Source: Closterium sp. NIES-65 (taxonomy: Eukaryota; Streptophyta; Zygnematophyceae; Desmidiales; Closteriaceae). Taken from it: a stretch of 64,000 bases of DNA. The notes under the pieces were generated by a model. The model saw nothing but the letters and a program-made list of their open reading frames with translations, had not been told where the DNA came from and did not search any database. The DNA lies in contig CANXME010001443.1 of NCBI GenBank assembly GCA_948144175.1, positions 744,001 to 808,000 on the forward strand. The letters run 5' to 3'. Positions 1 through 9,468 of the stretch are shown piece after piece (position 1 is the stretch's first letter; every line of letters starts with the position of its first letter). The position numbers were made by a program, and so were the translations under genes.

Positions 1-640
1 GGCGGTGCGTGCGTGCAGCAGCAGAGTGCTGTGAGCAAAGCGCGTGCACATGGTCGTACCTGGCGCAACGCGCCCCTCGCTCACATGCCACAGCACCGCC
101 TCGCTGTCCGTCCCTCCTTGTCTCCCTCCTGCCTCTCCTCCCCCTCCCCCTCCCCCTCCCCCTCCCCCGTCCTCTCTCAATCCTCCCCCTCCCGCCTCCT
201 CTCTCACTTCTCCCTCTCCCCCATCCTCTCTCCTTCTTCCCCCCTTTCCCTCCTCTCTACCTCCTAACTCGTCTCCTCCTCTCGCCCCAAAATCCTCAAC
301 CCTGCCTGCTCTAGCAGCAGATGTACTTGCAATCCCACAATCCGATAAAGCGTCGGGACCTAGTCGTCCGCCACGTGACCGTTCAGCGCCACGAGGAGCC
401 CCCAGAAGGGCCGCTCGTCCCATCACCGCAGCGGGGGCCGCGTTTGGTGCGGCATGTGTTGTTAGCAGCGCTGCTGCGGACGGCATGATGGCACCAGCGG
501 CATCCACCGCACGGATCTCGCCGCTACCCCTGCTACTGCTGCCACCATTCGCTACCGCTCTCGCTGGCGCCACTGCTTCCGCCAACCCTCGTCTAAACGA
601 AATTGACGCGAAAACTCTTCTGATGTAGTGCTCTAACATT
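1..640. repeat. C/T-rich low-complexity DNA
   Basis: Positions about 115-300 are runs of CCTCCC/CTCCCC type sequence, so the open frames here give proline, serine and leucine strings with no recognisable domain. The first ~30 bases (GGCGGTGCGTGCGTGCAGCA onward) recur almost unchanged at about 22236-22265, inside copia A. This suggests the window opens at the end of a dispersed repeat that continues to the left. No gene is supported. Confidence 0.6.
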
Positions 641-1036
641 GTTGTGGGTAGTGCTGCCCAGTCAGCAATGTTTCCGGATAATGAGGATACCTCTGCGCTT
701 GAGGTTTTGTCGCAAAGTCTGTGTAGGTTACTAATGAATGAGGATACAAGCGTAGTTCACTGTTATAAGTGCGTGGGTTTCACGAACGGTCTGAAATGCA
801 CTCCAGCTATAGAACGTTAACGATAGAATCTAGAGCCGGGAAAGAAGGACTTAATTCATCCGAGCCGAGAAAGCACGTCGTCTGCAGCGTCAGAATTGGC
901 CGAAATCGCTGCAGCGTTTTCCAGAATCTACTTTGTCCATACTGATCGAGAAGATAAGAAGATCAGGAGTCGCGTGGAGCCTACCTACCTTGATCGAGCG
1001 CATCACACACAGATCAACAAGATCAACATACGAACT

Positions 1037-1527
1037 AGGGCGTGTAAAATCCCCGCACAAGTCCGAAAATGGGGTCCGGTTTCTTTACGACCATAGGGTC
1101 GTCATATTTTTTTTTCGCAAAATTCGACTTGGTGGCCGAATCCGAGTCGACTCCGATACAGCCACCAATTACAAAAGCGCGAATTCTACAAGTTTGCAGG
1201 CCGATTTGCTGGCCGGTTCCGGACACTTGTAAAAATGCATTGTTCAAAGTGGGCGAGAAATTCGCACTTATGGTTCCGACGTCGTTATCGTCGCAAGGAG
1301 GGTGTGCGACGCCGCCAGTCAGTGTCGCAACGTCGGGCTGGGTTCGTGGCCGTTTTGGAGTCGACTCGGCGTCGTTTTCGTGTCGAATTTTTAGAAGGCC
1401 ATCAAATTCGTTATTTTTGATTGACGACTATCGCGACTCGAATTACGAAGTCGTGGACTGGTTACTTTCGCAAAAACGGCCCGACGGATTCTGGCCGAAT
1501 TTTGGAGTTGCCGATGTTACACGCCCT
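1037..1527. mobile_element. Candidate 491-bp MITE (weak)
   Basis: The ends form an inverted repeat: AGGGCGTGTAAAATC at 1037-1051 and GATGTTACACGCCCT at 1513-1527 pair at 14 of 15 positions. The interior has no coding capacity and is AT-richer than its surroundings. No convincing target-site duplication is visible, so the inverted repeat could be chance or the ends could have decayed. The terminus (T/A)GGGCGTG would fit a hAT-type element. Confidence 0.3.
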
Positions 1528-1928
1528 CAGGTGGCTTTTCACGATAGCTAGATATTGTTGGGGCATCACCACCGTTTTTTACCGCAGTGAAACCTAAGCG
1601 AAAGCCTATGATTTGAGCAGAAAGTTTTTGACATTGGTCGAGTGCTCGTCCGATGAACCAGGCCCGAACCAGGTCTCGCACGATTCTTGCGGGCTGCTTT
1701 GACGGACCAGATCATCCCTGCAATTTTGCCTAGGAGGGCTGCAGGTCGGCTCGGACCAAAGCGGACCATCATCTTGTTATGTGGTAACCACAGCTGGCTC
1801 ACAGCTGGTCCTCCCTCGTCCGCGGACTGGACCGCTTGGTCCGCAGCGAACTAGGAGTTTCGCGGACCCCTTGCAGCCAGACACCGCCCCTCACGTGGTT
1901 GATCCAAGGTTCCCATTCCACGCTCGAC

Positions 1929-1937
1929 CATAAAAAG
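1929..1937 (+). promoter_or_regulatory. TATA-like box of the F-box/LRR gene
   Basis: CATAAAAAG lies about 80 bases upstream of the ATG at 2016, a plausible core-promoter distance leaving a 5' UTR of about 50 bases. Inferred from position and sequence only. Confidence 0.35.
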
Positions 1938-2015
1938 AAGTGAAGAGGAGTAGAAGTTCATCCATTCCCCACCTTACCAATCAGGACGCTCGTGGGTCCT
2001 GAAGCTCGAGTTGTT

Positions 2016-3182
2016 ATGGACCCTCGCGCACACATCCACCGCCTCCCCGACGACCTTCTCATCCAAATCCTATGGCACTCCGCGAATTCCGGCCCCCGCA
2101 TAGTCGAGAGCGACGCTCTATGGACCTCCTTGCTCCACAAGCCCAGGTACCTCCATCCGCACCGCGCGCCTGGATTCAATCCTCCGATACACCAGCCACA
2201 CTTTGCGCCATCGAATCAACTCTCCGCAAACTCCGCGGGTTACCATCTCCTCATCGCGTCAGTCTGCCGTCGCTGGCGGCGACTCGCTCAGCTCTCCGTC
2301 TCCACACTTTCCGTACGACCCAACCTCGATGTTCCTCTTCAAACCGTCGCCACGGCTGTCGCTTGCTTCCCGAATCTGACCCGTCTGCATCTGAGCGACG
2401 GCAGCGTGGCGACGATCAACGACGATTTCCTCGATCGCCTCGCGTCGTCGTGCCCTAAGCTGACGTCTCTCCACGTGGGAAGGAGAATCACACTAAATAA
2501 CTTGGGGATCATGAAGGACTTGAACCACCCGGTAACCGAAGCTGGTCTGGATCGGCTCTTCCAGCGTTGCACGCAGCTGAAGCAGCTTTCGCTCCCTTGT
2601 CTCCAGGAAGACATGCAGCTTCCGCCTTCCTTTTTCCAACTGGCGCACTTACACTCCCTCACCTTAACAACGCCATTAGTGCTCGAATCACCTCATCTCG
2701 CGAGCCTTTCGTCTCTGAGAGCTCTCCGAATTACCTCGTATCACCTCAACGCGAGGCAATTGGCGGGTCTCCTTCGCCTTCCGAGCATCGCCAGCCTTTC
2801 CATATCAGATGAAACCCAGATTTCGCCCTCCGATCAACCTGCTGCTGCTCTCGTCCTCCCACAACTGCCGCTGCTGACATTAGAATCTACTCTCACGATT
2901 CCGTCAGAATTTGTACCGTGCAACCGTCTCGAGCGGCTGCTTATTACCGACTCCAACCAGCTCATGCAGCTTCCTGGAAACATCGCGGATGCTCTTCCGT
3001 ACCTTCGCGAACTGAGCATTCGCAGCTGCAAAAACTTTTCCCATCTGCCCGACGAGTTCATATATCTCAGCGCTTTGGAGAGCCTGACAATTTCTTCATG
3101 TTGCTCATTCTCGAGCCTACCTGAGGATTTTTTCCAGCTGACAGCGCTTAAGACTTTGGTGCTGGAAATGATACAACTTTAG
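2016..3182 (+). CDS. F-box plus first LRR block (388-codon open segment)
   Basis: If translated alone this gives a truncated F-box/LRR protein. Residues about 7-16 (HRLPDDLLIQ) match the first F-box helix, and the SVCRRWRRLA motif that normally follows within 25 residues appears only at about residue 80, so the F-box appears split by a roughly 60-residue H/P/N-rich stretch. LRRs start at about residue 110 (FPNLTRLHLS). The first of these are F-box/LRR (FBXL-like) in style, with later ones resembling plant LPxSLxxLxxL repeats. It ends at the in-frame TAG described for the whole gene. Confidence 0.5.
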   Translation: MDPRAHIHRLPDDLLIQILWHSANSGPRIVESDALWTSLLHKPRYLHPHRAPGFNPPIHQPHFAPSNQLSANSAGYHLLIASVCRRWRRLAQLSVSTLSVRPNLDVPLQTVATAVACFPNLTRLHLSDGSVATINDDFLDRLASSCPKLTSLHVGRRITLNNLGIMKDLNHPVTEAGLDRLFQRCTQLKQLSLPCLQEDMQLPPSFFQLAHLHSLTLTTPLVLESPHLASLSSLRALRITSYHLNARQLAGLLRLPSIASLSISDETQISPSDQPAAALVLPQLPLLTLESTLTIPSEFVPCNRLERLLITDSNQLMQLPGNIADALPYLRELSIRSCKNFSHLPDEFIYLSALESLTISSCCSFSSLPEDFFQLTALKTLVLEMIQL

Positions 3183-4629
3183 AAACTTCCCGACTCATCT
3201 TGCCAACCCACCTTCCTGGAAAGCTCCACATCAGACCCACCCGAGCAGCTGAGTCTTCCGAGCTCCTTGACGAGCTTGACGATCTCCACTTGCCGCAAGC
3301 TCTCCAACCTGCCCGAGGATTTCGGGCAGCTTCCTGCCCTCAAAACTCTGGTTCTAGATAATCTTGCACTGAAGAGCCTTCCAGATTCTTTCAGGCTACT
3401 CACATCCCTGGAGACCCTGTTCATTCTTGACTGCGAGGGGATTTGGCAGCTGCCAGCAGGGTTCTGCAGCCTCACAGCCCTCACCACTCTCTGCCTCGTG
3501 AGGCTGCAGCAGCTGATACTTCCAAAAGACATTGGTGCGCTGCTGCAACTGCATACTCTTCTGCTGGACGGCAACTCTCGGAAACAGCCACTCCCGCCGT
3601 CGTTCACCCAGCTGAGATCGCTAACCAGGCTTGAGCTGAATCAGTGCAAGATTGAGATGCTTCCAGAGGACATGGGGAGTCTAAGCCGCTTAAAGCAGCT
3701 CCACATTGCCTCATGCGAGCAGTTAAGCCACCTGCCTGCATCTCTTTCAGCCCTCCAGTGTCTCCAGATCCTGACCGTTCATTTTTGTCATTCGTCTGGA
3801 CCGACTCACACGGCTCAAACACCTCGAGATTACCGACTGCCTGTTGCTGCCTGAATCCGTCCAATTTCTGCCGCCCTCTCTTGAGAAGCTGAGCCTGGCG
3901 AGCAGGAACAGCACTGCCCCTCTGCTGACAATCCCAATGCTGCCAAATCTGAGGAAGCTGAAGCTATCTCGGGTTCATGTCTTCCAATCACTGGAATTCA
4001 GTGAAAGCCTGTCAAATCTGAAGCATTTGGAGCTGGTTTTAAAAGACGCTGCAACCAAGCTTCCATTCCCGCTGGCACCCCTTTCCCAGCTGCACACCTT
4101 GGCGATCTATCATGCTGGCAAGATTCCCTCTCTTCCCGAGAGTATCGGCCCCGCCTTGCACCAGCTGAGAGAGCTGCAGGTACACGGTGCAGAGGAACTG
4201 TGTGAGCTGCCAGAGAGCTTTACGCAGCTTCAGGAGCTGGCGCAGTTGGAAGTTCATGCATGCAAGCTCACACACATCCCGGAGGGCATCGGTGCCTTAC
4301 CCAGGCTGCGCAAATTGAACCTGGTGGGTTGCAAGGCGTTGGAACGGGTCCCTGCTTCTCTCACTAGCCTCTCATGCCTGACGGAGCTCGATCTTGCATC
4401 CACCCTCATCGACTCGCTCCCTCCCGACTTTGTACGGCTGGCTGGACTAAGGTGTCTCATCTTGGATGGGTGTTGGCGGTTGAGGGCGCTACCATGGGAC
4501 ATGGCTGAGTTGAAGATGCTGCTGTATCTGGGTGTGAAGGGGTGCAGGCAGTTGCTGGATCGTGAAGGATATGTACAGCCCCGCAGCCTGTACTTTGGAA
4601 ACTCAAATATGCTTCGAATAGGCTTTTAG
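2016..4629 (+). pseudogene. F-box / leucine-rich repeat gene, interrupted
   Basis: This is the only host-type gene seen. The family gives substrate-receptor subunits of SCF ubiquitin ligases: the F-box binds SKP1 and the LRR solenoid holds the target. The ATG at 2016 begins MDPRAHIHRLPDDLL, an F-box start; the open frame runs 8 codons further upstream but from a GTG. LRRs of the LPxxFxxLxxLxxLxLxxC type fill the rest to the TAG at 4627-4629. The frame is broken twice. A TAG at 3180-3182 is followed in the same frame by degenerate, then good, LRRs to about 3780. There the LRR register moves to the next frame (LDRLTRLKHLEITDC) and continues to the end. LRR continuity across both points argues against introns. 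A pseudogene is most likely; sequencing error is the alternative. The downstream neighbour is a retroelement LTR 400 bases away. Confidence 0.62.
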
Positions 4630-5030
4630 TGGGCTGTTTGTGGGCCATGAAAACAGTAAGGCTTTCATGTAGCACCAAGCAAGCACACTCCTTTCTGAGA
4701 ATTTGCAAAATATCAGTTACCCTGCTGCTGCAGTACACATTGACCTGGTATGTTCTGGCTTGCTGATGCACATGTCGTCTTCCTGACCTGATATTGTATT
4801 GGATCGGTCTGTATAGTGTAGTGCCTGTCTGTACACTTCCGTTGTTATGGTCGCAAAGGTTTCCCTCCCTTCCCCTGCATAGACGGGGCACTGGTCCCCC
4901 CAGATGCACATGCATATGATGTGCAGCTATTTGCCATGGTGGTGACTAGAATGGAAGACCTGGTGGTGACTAGACAAGCTCGTATGCTTACTGAATAGTG
5001 TTGAAAACAAGTAACTTAACGCTTCTGATG
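4630..5030. other. 3' flank of the F-box/LRR gene
   Basis: No coding signal. It probably contains the 3' UTR; no clear polyadenylation element can be picked by eye. It ends where the LTR of copia A begins (TGTCGGAACATCG at 5031). Confidence 0.5.
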
Positions 5031-5103
5031 TGTCGGAACATCGAACTGTAAACGAAGCAAATAACAACGAAGCAACGGCGAGTCAACCGAGAAGGTTGAC
5101 AAA

Positions 5104-5586
5104 CAGGGCTAACTTTGGTAAAATGACCCGTCTGATGTCAAGACCGGGTCCTGGCTCCTTGTCTGATTGTCAGACGAAATCTGTAACCTTGTCTAGCCTT
5201 TCAGACGAATCTTAAATACTTGTCTGAGAAGATATAATGCTAGCAAGCAATGTACTCTTAAATATTGATAAAATAATAGTTAAGTATCAGCGGTGAACAG
5301 CTCTAGTGGCCCAGTAAGTAGAATATGGAGCAGTGAAGATTAAGATTTTCAGTTCGAACCTTATCGTCAGCTTATTTGAGAGTTTTGCCTTCATTCGAAA
5401 AAGACTCGATATCTGCAGTCTCAGACGAACTGTATAAGGTTGTCTGAGAAATCAGATGAATAGAAAAAGCTTCAATAAAAAAATCAGACAAAATTAAACA
5501 GCATATCTACGGCATCAGATGAACCAGTAAAAATGTGCTCAGAATCCAGAAATTCAGACCAGAAATTTCTGATAAAGTAAGCCCTG
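5104..5586. mobile_element. hAT-like MITE with 8-bp target duplication
   Basis: A 483-bp non-coding element. It starts CAGGGCTAACTTT and ends AAAGTAAGCCCTG, so the termini are inverted repeats with one mismatch. It is flanked by exact 8-bp duplications TTGACAAA at 5096-5103 and 5587-5594. CAGGG-type ends and 8-bp duplications are hallmarks of the hAT superfamily. The interior repeats CAGACGAA/GTCTGAGAA words in both orientations, resembling subterminal transposase-binding motifs. The related LTR fragment at 49205-49408 carries the uninterrupted site (TTGACAAA once, 49271-49278), which proves the boundaries. Confidence 0.9.
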
Positions 5587-5774
5587 TTGACAAAACGTAA
5601 CTGCTGGAGATTACGCGAAGGTCGAAGGTCAGCGACCCTTGACTCCACAAATACAGCGTGACAGCAAGGACAAACAACTGACTCGACATTGAGCAGTTGC
5701 CCGAGTCGTCACTGTATCAAACCGCAACAGCAACAGTAAAACGGTTATTGCATCTTTTCATATTCCTTGTAATC

Positions 5775-5784
5775 TTATAAAAAG
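5775..5784 (+). promoter_or_regulatory. TATA box of the copia A LTR
   Basis: TTATAAAAAG lies in the distal part of the 5' LTR, about 165 bases before the gag open stretch, as expected for an LTR promoter. Inferred from motif and position. Confidence 0.45.
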
Positions 5785-5944
5785 CGTGTATTCCTTTGCT
5801 ATTATTAATCTATCTTGCCCTCACATACTAGCGCAAGGTGGTTCAACAATTTGTCATTGAAAAGCTTCCGCAATACAACATTCCTATCGAGATTTTTAGC
5901 CTTCAAAGATCACAAGGGATTTTCTCAGCCCAACATGGTACGGT

Positions 5945-6494
5945 ATGAGAGTAGACAAGGCAAAACTTAACTTCGTAGAAACTCCTACAACATTAGAAGA
6001 CATGGCAACATTGAAGGAGAGAAGCTCCTCTAACGGCTCTCCCGGCACTACTCCTACTCCACCTCCAGCCTCTGGTCTACAGACAGAGGGAGGCACAGCA
6101 ACAAGACCAGCTCCTGAGTCTACTGAAACTCCTACAAACGGGGCAACAAGCTTCGACCCAAACATGATGGAGAAATTCTTCTCTTTCATGTCCTTCTACG
6201 AACAACACTAGCAAGCAGCACCCGCGCAGTCAATCAACAGTGACAACAACAACGGTGTCACACCCATGAGTCTTGATGGCTCATCTTATGTGCGCGGAAA
6301 TCAGCAACAACCCACCTTCGCTCCGTATGAGCCTCAACGCGGCTCCATCAGCTTCATGCCGCATCAGTAGCCTTCACCTGGACAAGAGAAGACACTGGAC
6401 GCGCTTCAAGTACAATCGCAGTTCGCGCACGTTCTAAACTACAAACATCAAGACCATTCAACGGCAAAGACTTCTATACCTGGTCATTCGAGTT
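5945..6494 (+). pseudogene. Copia A gag, N-terminal part
   Basis: The open stretch 5945-6211 is rich in T, P and S with no strong motif. Sequence to 6494 continues gag-like and resumes at 16261 on the far side of chromovirus C (QYDKQQYAYQSLMAYTILL region). It is assigned to gag by position between the LTR and the nucleocapsid knuckle. Confidence 0.5.
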
Positions 6495-6623
6495 TGTGAG
6501 GATCTGGGATCGAGCTCAGAAAAGATGATTCAAATTGAATTGAATTGAATCGAATGTCCACCTGGGTACAACACGAGGCTATATATAAGCTCGATACAAG
6601 GCCCCGTAACCAGGTGTTACGCG

Positions 6624-7918
6624 TGTCAAAATAGTAGGTAATAGAGAATAGAAACATGGGGCCTAGGCTTAGAAGCCTAGGCCCTAACTTAGTGTCGAGC
6701 GGGTTTCTCCTAGGCGAGGTATCGAGTGAGTTGGAGAGAAGAAAAGTTGGAGAATGGGTTTCACTATAGGTTTCAAGAAACATATAGCATAGGAAACATA
6801 GTTGGTGCACCACCTACAAAGTACAATAACTACACTACAACTACAAGCAGTTATAAAATATGACAAACATATTTCGACACGCCCCCATAATGCTTGTAGG
6901 TAGAAAAGTAGTTACGCCCCCCTGAGGGGGTACACCATGCAAAATAATCACAAGCAACAGCAGGTAATGCAGGCGGGCTAACATTAAAGAGTTACCCCCT
7001 CCATCTCCTCACCCTCCTCCTTCCCCTCCCCCACACTGCTGCAAGAGCAGCAGAGAAGGGGGGAAGAGAGGAGAGGTGGAGGGATGGCTGCATGTTGCCT
7101 CACACCCGCCACCCCGGTACCACTCCCCCTGCTCCCCCACATCCTCACACCTTCTCCCCCCAGCGGCAGCTGCAGCGGTGGGACTGAAAGAAGGAGGAGG
7201 GGAAGGGAGAGAGGTGACGCCACACTCCAACACCCTCCACCCCCATACCCTCCTCCCCGCGGCTGCAGGGAGACAAAGGAGGAGGGGGGTGGGAAGGAAG
7301 AAAGCCGCAGAGCGGCGAAAAGGTGTCGGTGCAGTGGTGTCAGGGGCGGCTTCAGGGAGTGCAGGGGCGGAAAGGCCCGTCGCGTGCCAGTGCCACGGGG
7401 CGCACGACGGGTAAGATAAGAGCAAGGGCCCGATCGTGTGCCTCGGGGCGCACGACGAGCAGGGCACCATCGTGTGTCACGGGGCGCACGATGGGCAGGT
7501 TAAGGGCACCGTCGCGTGCCACGGGGCGCGCGACGGGCAGAAAAGGCGTCACACGCCAACCGGGGGCGGGACAAGGAAAAATTCGTCACGCGCCCTAGGC
7601 GCGCGACCAGAAAATCGTAGCAGCGGAAACGTGAGGCCAGATCGAACGTCGCTCTGATAACATGTCAAAATAGTAGGTAATAGAGAATAGAAACATGGGG
7701 CCTAGGCTTAGAAGCCTAGGCCCTAACTTAGTGTCGAGCGGGTTTCTCCTAGGCGAGGTATCGAGTGAGTTGGAGAGAAGAAAAGTTGGAGAATGGGTTT
7801 CACTATAGGTTTCAAGAAACATATAGCATAGGAAACATAGTTGGTGCACCACCTACAAAGTACAATAACTACACTACAACTACAAGCAGTTATAAAATAT
7901 GACAAACATATTTCGACA
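6624..7918 (-). mobile_element. TRIM1: non-coding mini LTR element
   Basis: Two 256-bp LTRs (6624-6879 and 7663-7918), which I read as identical, flank about 780 bp without a retroviral-type gene. Exact target duplication ACGCG at 6619-6623 and 7919-7923; the single copy is kept in the other LTR of chromovirus C at 16000-16004. On the minus strand the primer site TGTTATCAGAGC follows the right LTR and a GGGGGCG purine tract precedes the left LTR. Whole in structure and very young. GC-rich hairpins lie at 7434-7534. Confidence 0.93.
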
Positions 7919-8365
7919 ACGCGAAGGTTCCGCGGGTCGCGAAGCGTCCCGAACAGATCCTTACCGAATTCGGTAGAAGGCAATTCGGTGGCAACCGAAA
8001 AGCTAGAATTCGGTGCACGCAACCTAGCTCGGTGCAATAACTATAATAAAATATAGGAAAGCACCTAGCCTAGGAAATCAAGCAATTCATGCATGCATAC
8101 CGTTTGGCCCCGGATATAAGCGCATATGTGCTTATAATAAGTAATGATTTTTTAGGGGTGGCGCTTGTAATTGAGAAACGGCCATAAGCGCCGGCGCTTA
8201 TAAAATGTCAAATTCCAATTTTGGTTTTCGAAGTATTAAAGTGAAGCCCACAATAAGGCGAACACAACTGTGAACGTTGCGCATGGGATCGTGCATGAAA
8301 TTCCGGCGAAAACTGCCGCGACTCGATTTCCCACCGCACAGAACCTGTCCTGGAGCAACGCACTG

Positions 8366-8677
8366 TCAGTAGATCTGCACTGTGGATGCCCGATTGATCC
8401 TGGAGAGGGTTACAGGCGCATTCGCCTGGGGGGTTATGGGCGCACTGACCCGCTACTGAAACAAGCCCTTTTATCCCAATGGTCTAGTGGTTGGGATTCT
8501 GACATGGTATCAGAGCGGTCTCGGGTTCGAATCCCGGTGTATGCACATGTAGGCCGTTGCCGCTGTGCTTAGTCCTGGGCCTCCTAGTGTGGGGGGGTGT
8601 CAGTAGATCTGCACTGTGGATGCCCGATTGATCCTGGAGAGGGTTACAGGCGCATTCACAGTGCAGATCTACTGACA
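8366..8677. repeat. Direct and inverted repeat cluster in the pogo element
   Basis: A ~59-bp block beginning GTCAGTAGATCTGCACTGTG occurs at about 8366-8424 and again at 8599-8656. The first 21 bases of the second copy (8598-8618) are followed by a perfect reverse complement at 8657-8677, giving a 21-bp-stem hairpin. The direct copies bracket the tRNA-like unit at 8480-8537. Confidence 0.85.
8480..8537 (+). other. tRNA-Glu-like unit (Pol III A and B boxes)
   Basis: TGGTCTAGTGG (8480-8490) is a perfect A box and GGTTCGAATCC (8524-8534) a perfect B box. The D-arm text resembles eukaryotic tRNA-Glu. A 5-bp anticodon-type stem TCTGA/TCAGA (8498-8502, 8510-8514) with a 7-base loop CATGGTA and a T-arm TCGGG-TTCGAAT-CCCGG (8521-8537) fold well. 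No matching 7-bp acceptor stem can be found and position 33 is A rather than U, so a working tRNA is unlikely. Best read as a tRNA pseudogene or SINE head. Confidence 0.6.
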
Positions 8678-8679
8678 CC

Positions 8680-9433
8680 TGTCAGAATATTATTCTTATG
8701 TTCTAGCCTGTAGTGGGGTGCTCTATAGCGAGTACAACCCTTCTAGGGTTTGCTATTTGTATCCCCATTTCTGCTAGTTCATTCCTTTTTCTTTCTTCTG
8801 ATTTTGTCATGCTATCAGAGCAGGTCGATCCCTTTGGATCGATCCTGTGGGTGGGTTACCACCTCGCTTCCGCTGCTACCTTTCCCTTCCCGCCGTGCGC
8901 CCCGAGGCGCGCGGCGGTTTTCCTTCCCGCCGTGCGCCCCGAGGCGCGCGGCGGTTTTCTTCCCGCCGTGAGCCCCGAGGCGCGCGGCGGTTTTCTGCCC
9001 GCCGTGCGCCCCGAGGCGCGCGGCGGTTCATTGCCCGCTGTGCGCCCCGAGGCGCGCGGCGGGCTTCTCCCCTACGTCGCGGCCCCGCCCCGATCGTCGC
9101 GGCCCCGCCCCTCGACGCGGCCCCGCTCTACGTCGCGGCCCCGCCCTGGCCCGTCGCCGCCCGTGCGCCTGCCCGGCTCGGCCCCGCCCTTCGTCGCGGC
9201 CCCGCCCCGGCCCGTCGCCGCCCGTGCGCCTGCCCGGCTCGGCCCCGCCCTACGTCGCGGCCCCGCCCCGCTCGTCGCGGCCCCGCCCCTTATCGCGGCC
9301 CCGCCCTCCAACCAGGCCCGTTGTGGGCCCCTTTCACCACACCGCCTCCCCCCCCCCCCCCCTGCCATTTCCCGTCGTCCGTCGTGGCGACCTGAGGGGC
9401 GAGCTGTGGGGTGGCGGGTATGGGGGTGGCCGG
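8680..9433 (+). mobile_element. TRIM fragment inside the pogo element
   Basis: An LTR (8680-8809, TGTCAGAAT...TTTTGTCA) closely related to the LTRs of TRIM4 is followed by the primer site TGCTATCAGAGCAGG and a leader with five GC-rich hairpin units (8889-9065). After that comes CpG-rich text to about 9433, where transposon sequence resumes. No second LTR is present, so this is a partial copy. It lies in the 5' part of the transposase gene and gives a long artificial open frame there. Confidence 0.8.
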
Positions 9434-9468
9434 TGCACCTTACCCTGGACCACGTTGGGGCCGGCCCG

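Larger units (their letters stand above)
641..2015. other. Upstream non-coding stretch before the F-box/LRR gene
   Basis: No protein domain is recognisable in either strand. It contains a candidate TIR element (1037-1527, listed separately). At 1600-1870 there are several GGACC/GGTCC words, including a small hairpin with a GGACC stem and GCTT loop at 1829-1842. The last 100 bases probably hold the promoter and 5' UTR of the downstream gene. Confidence 0.5.

Noticed and set aside
44-628. 195-codon open frame, Pro/Ser-rich
   Set aside because: It is a by-product of CCTCCC-type simple sequence; no domain, and all frames are open here.
5290-5385. tRNA-like text with AGTTCGAACC inside the hAT MITE
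   Set aside because: The T-arm pairs poorly (three of five) and no acceptor or D-arm partner can be found.
8270-8572. 100-codon open frame in the 5' part of the pogo element
   Set aside because: Overlaps the tRNA-like unit and the repeat cluster; no domain and no sign of being an exon.
8713-9468. Upstream extension of the transposase frame into the TRIM fragment, as a fusion protein
   Set aside because: The frame is open only because of TRIM LTR and leader sequence; the transposase-like part starts after about 9434, so a fusion product is not supported.
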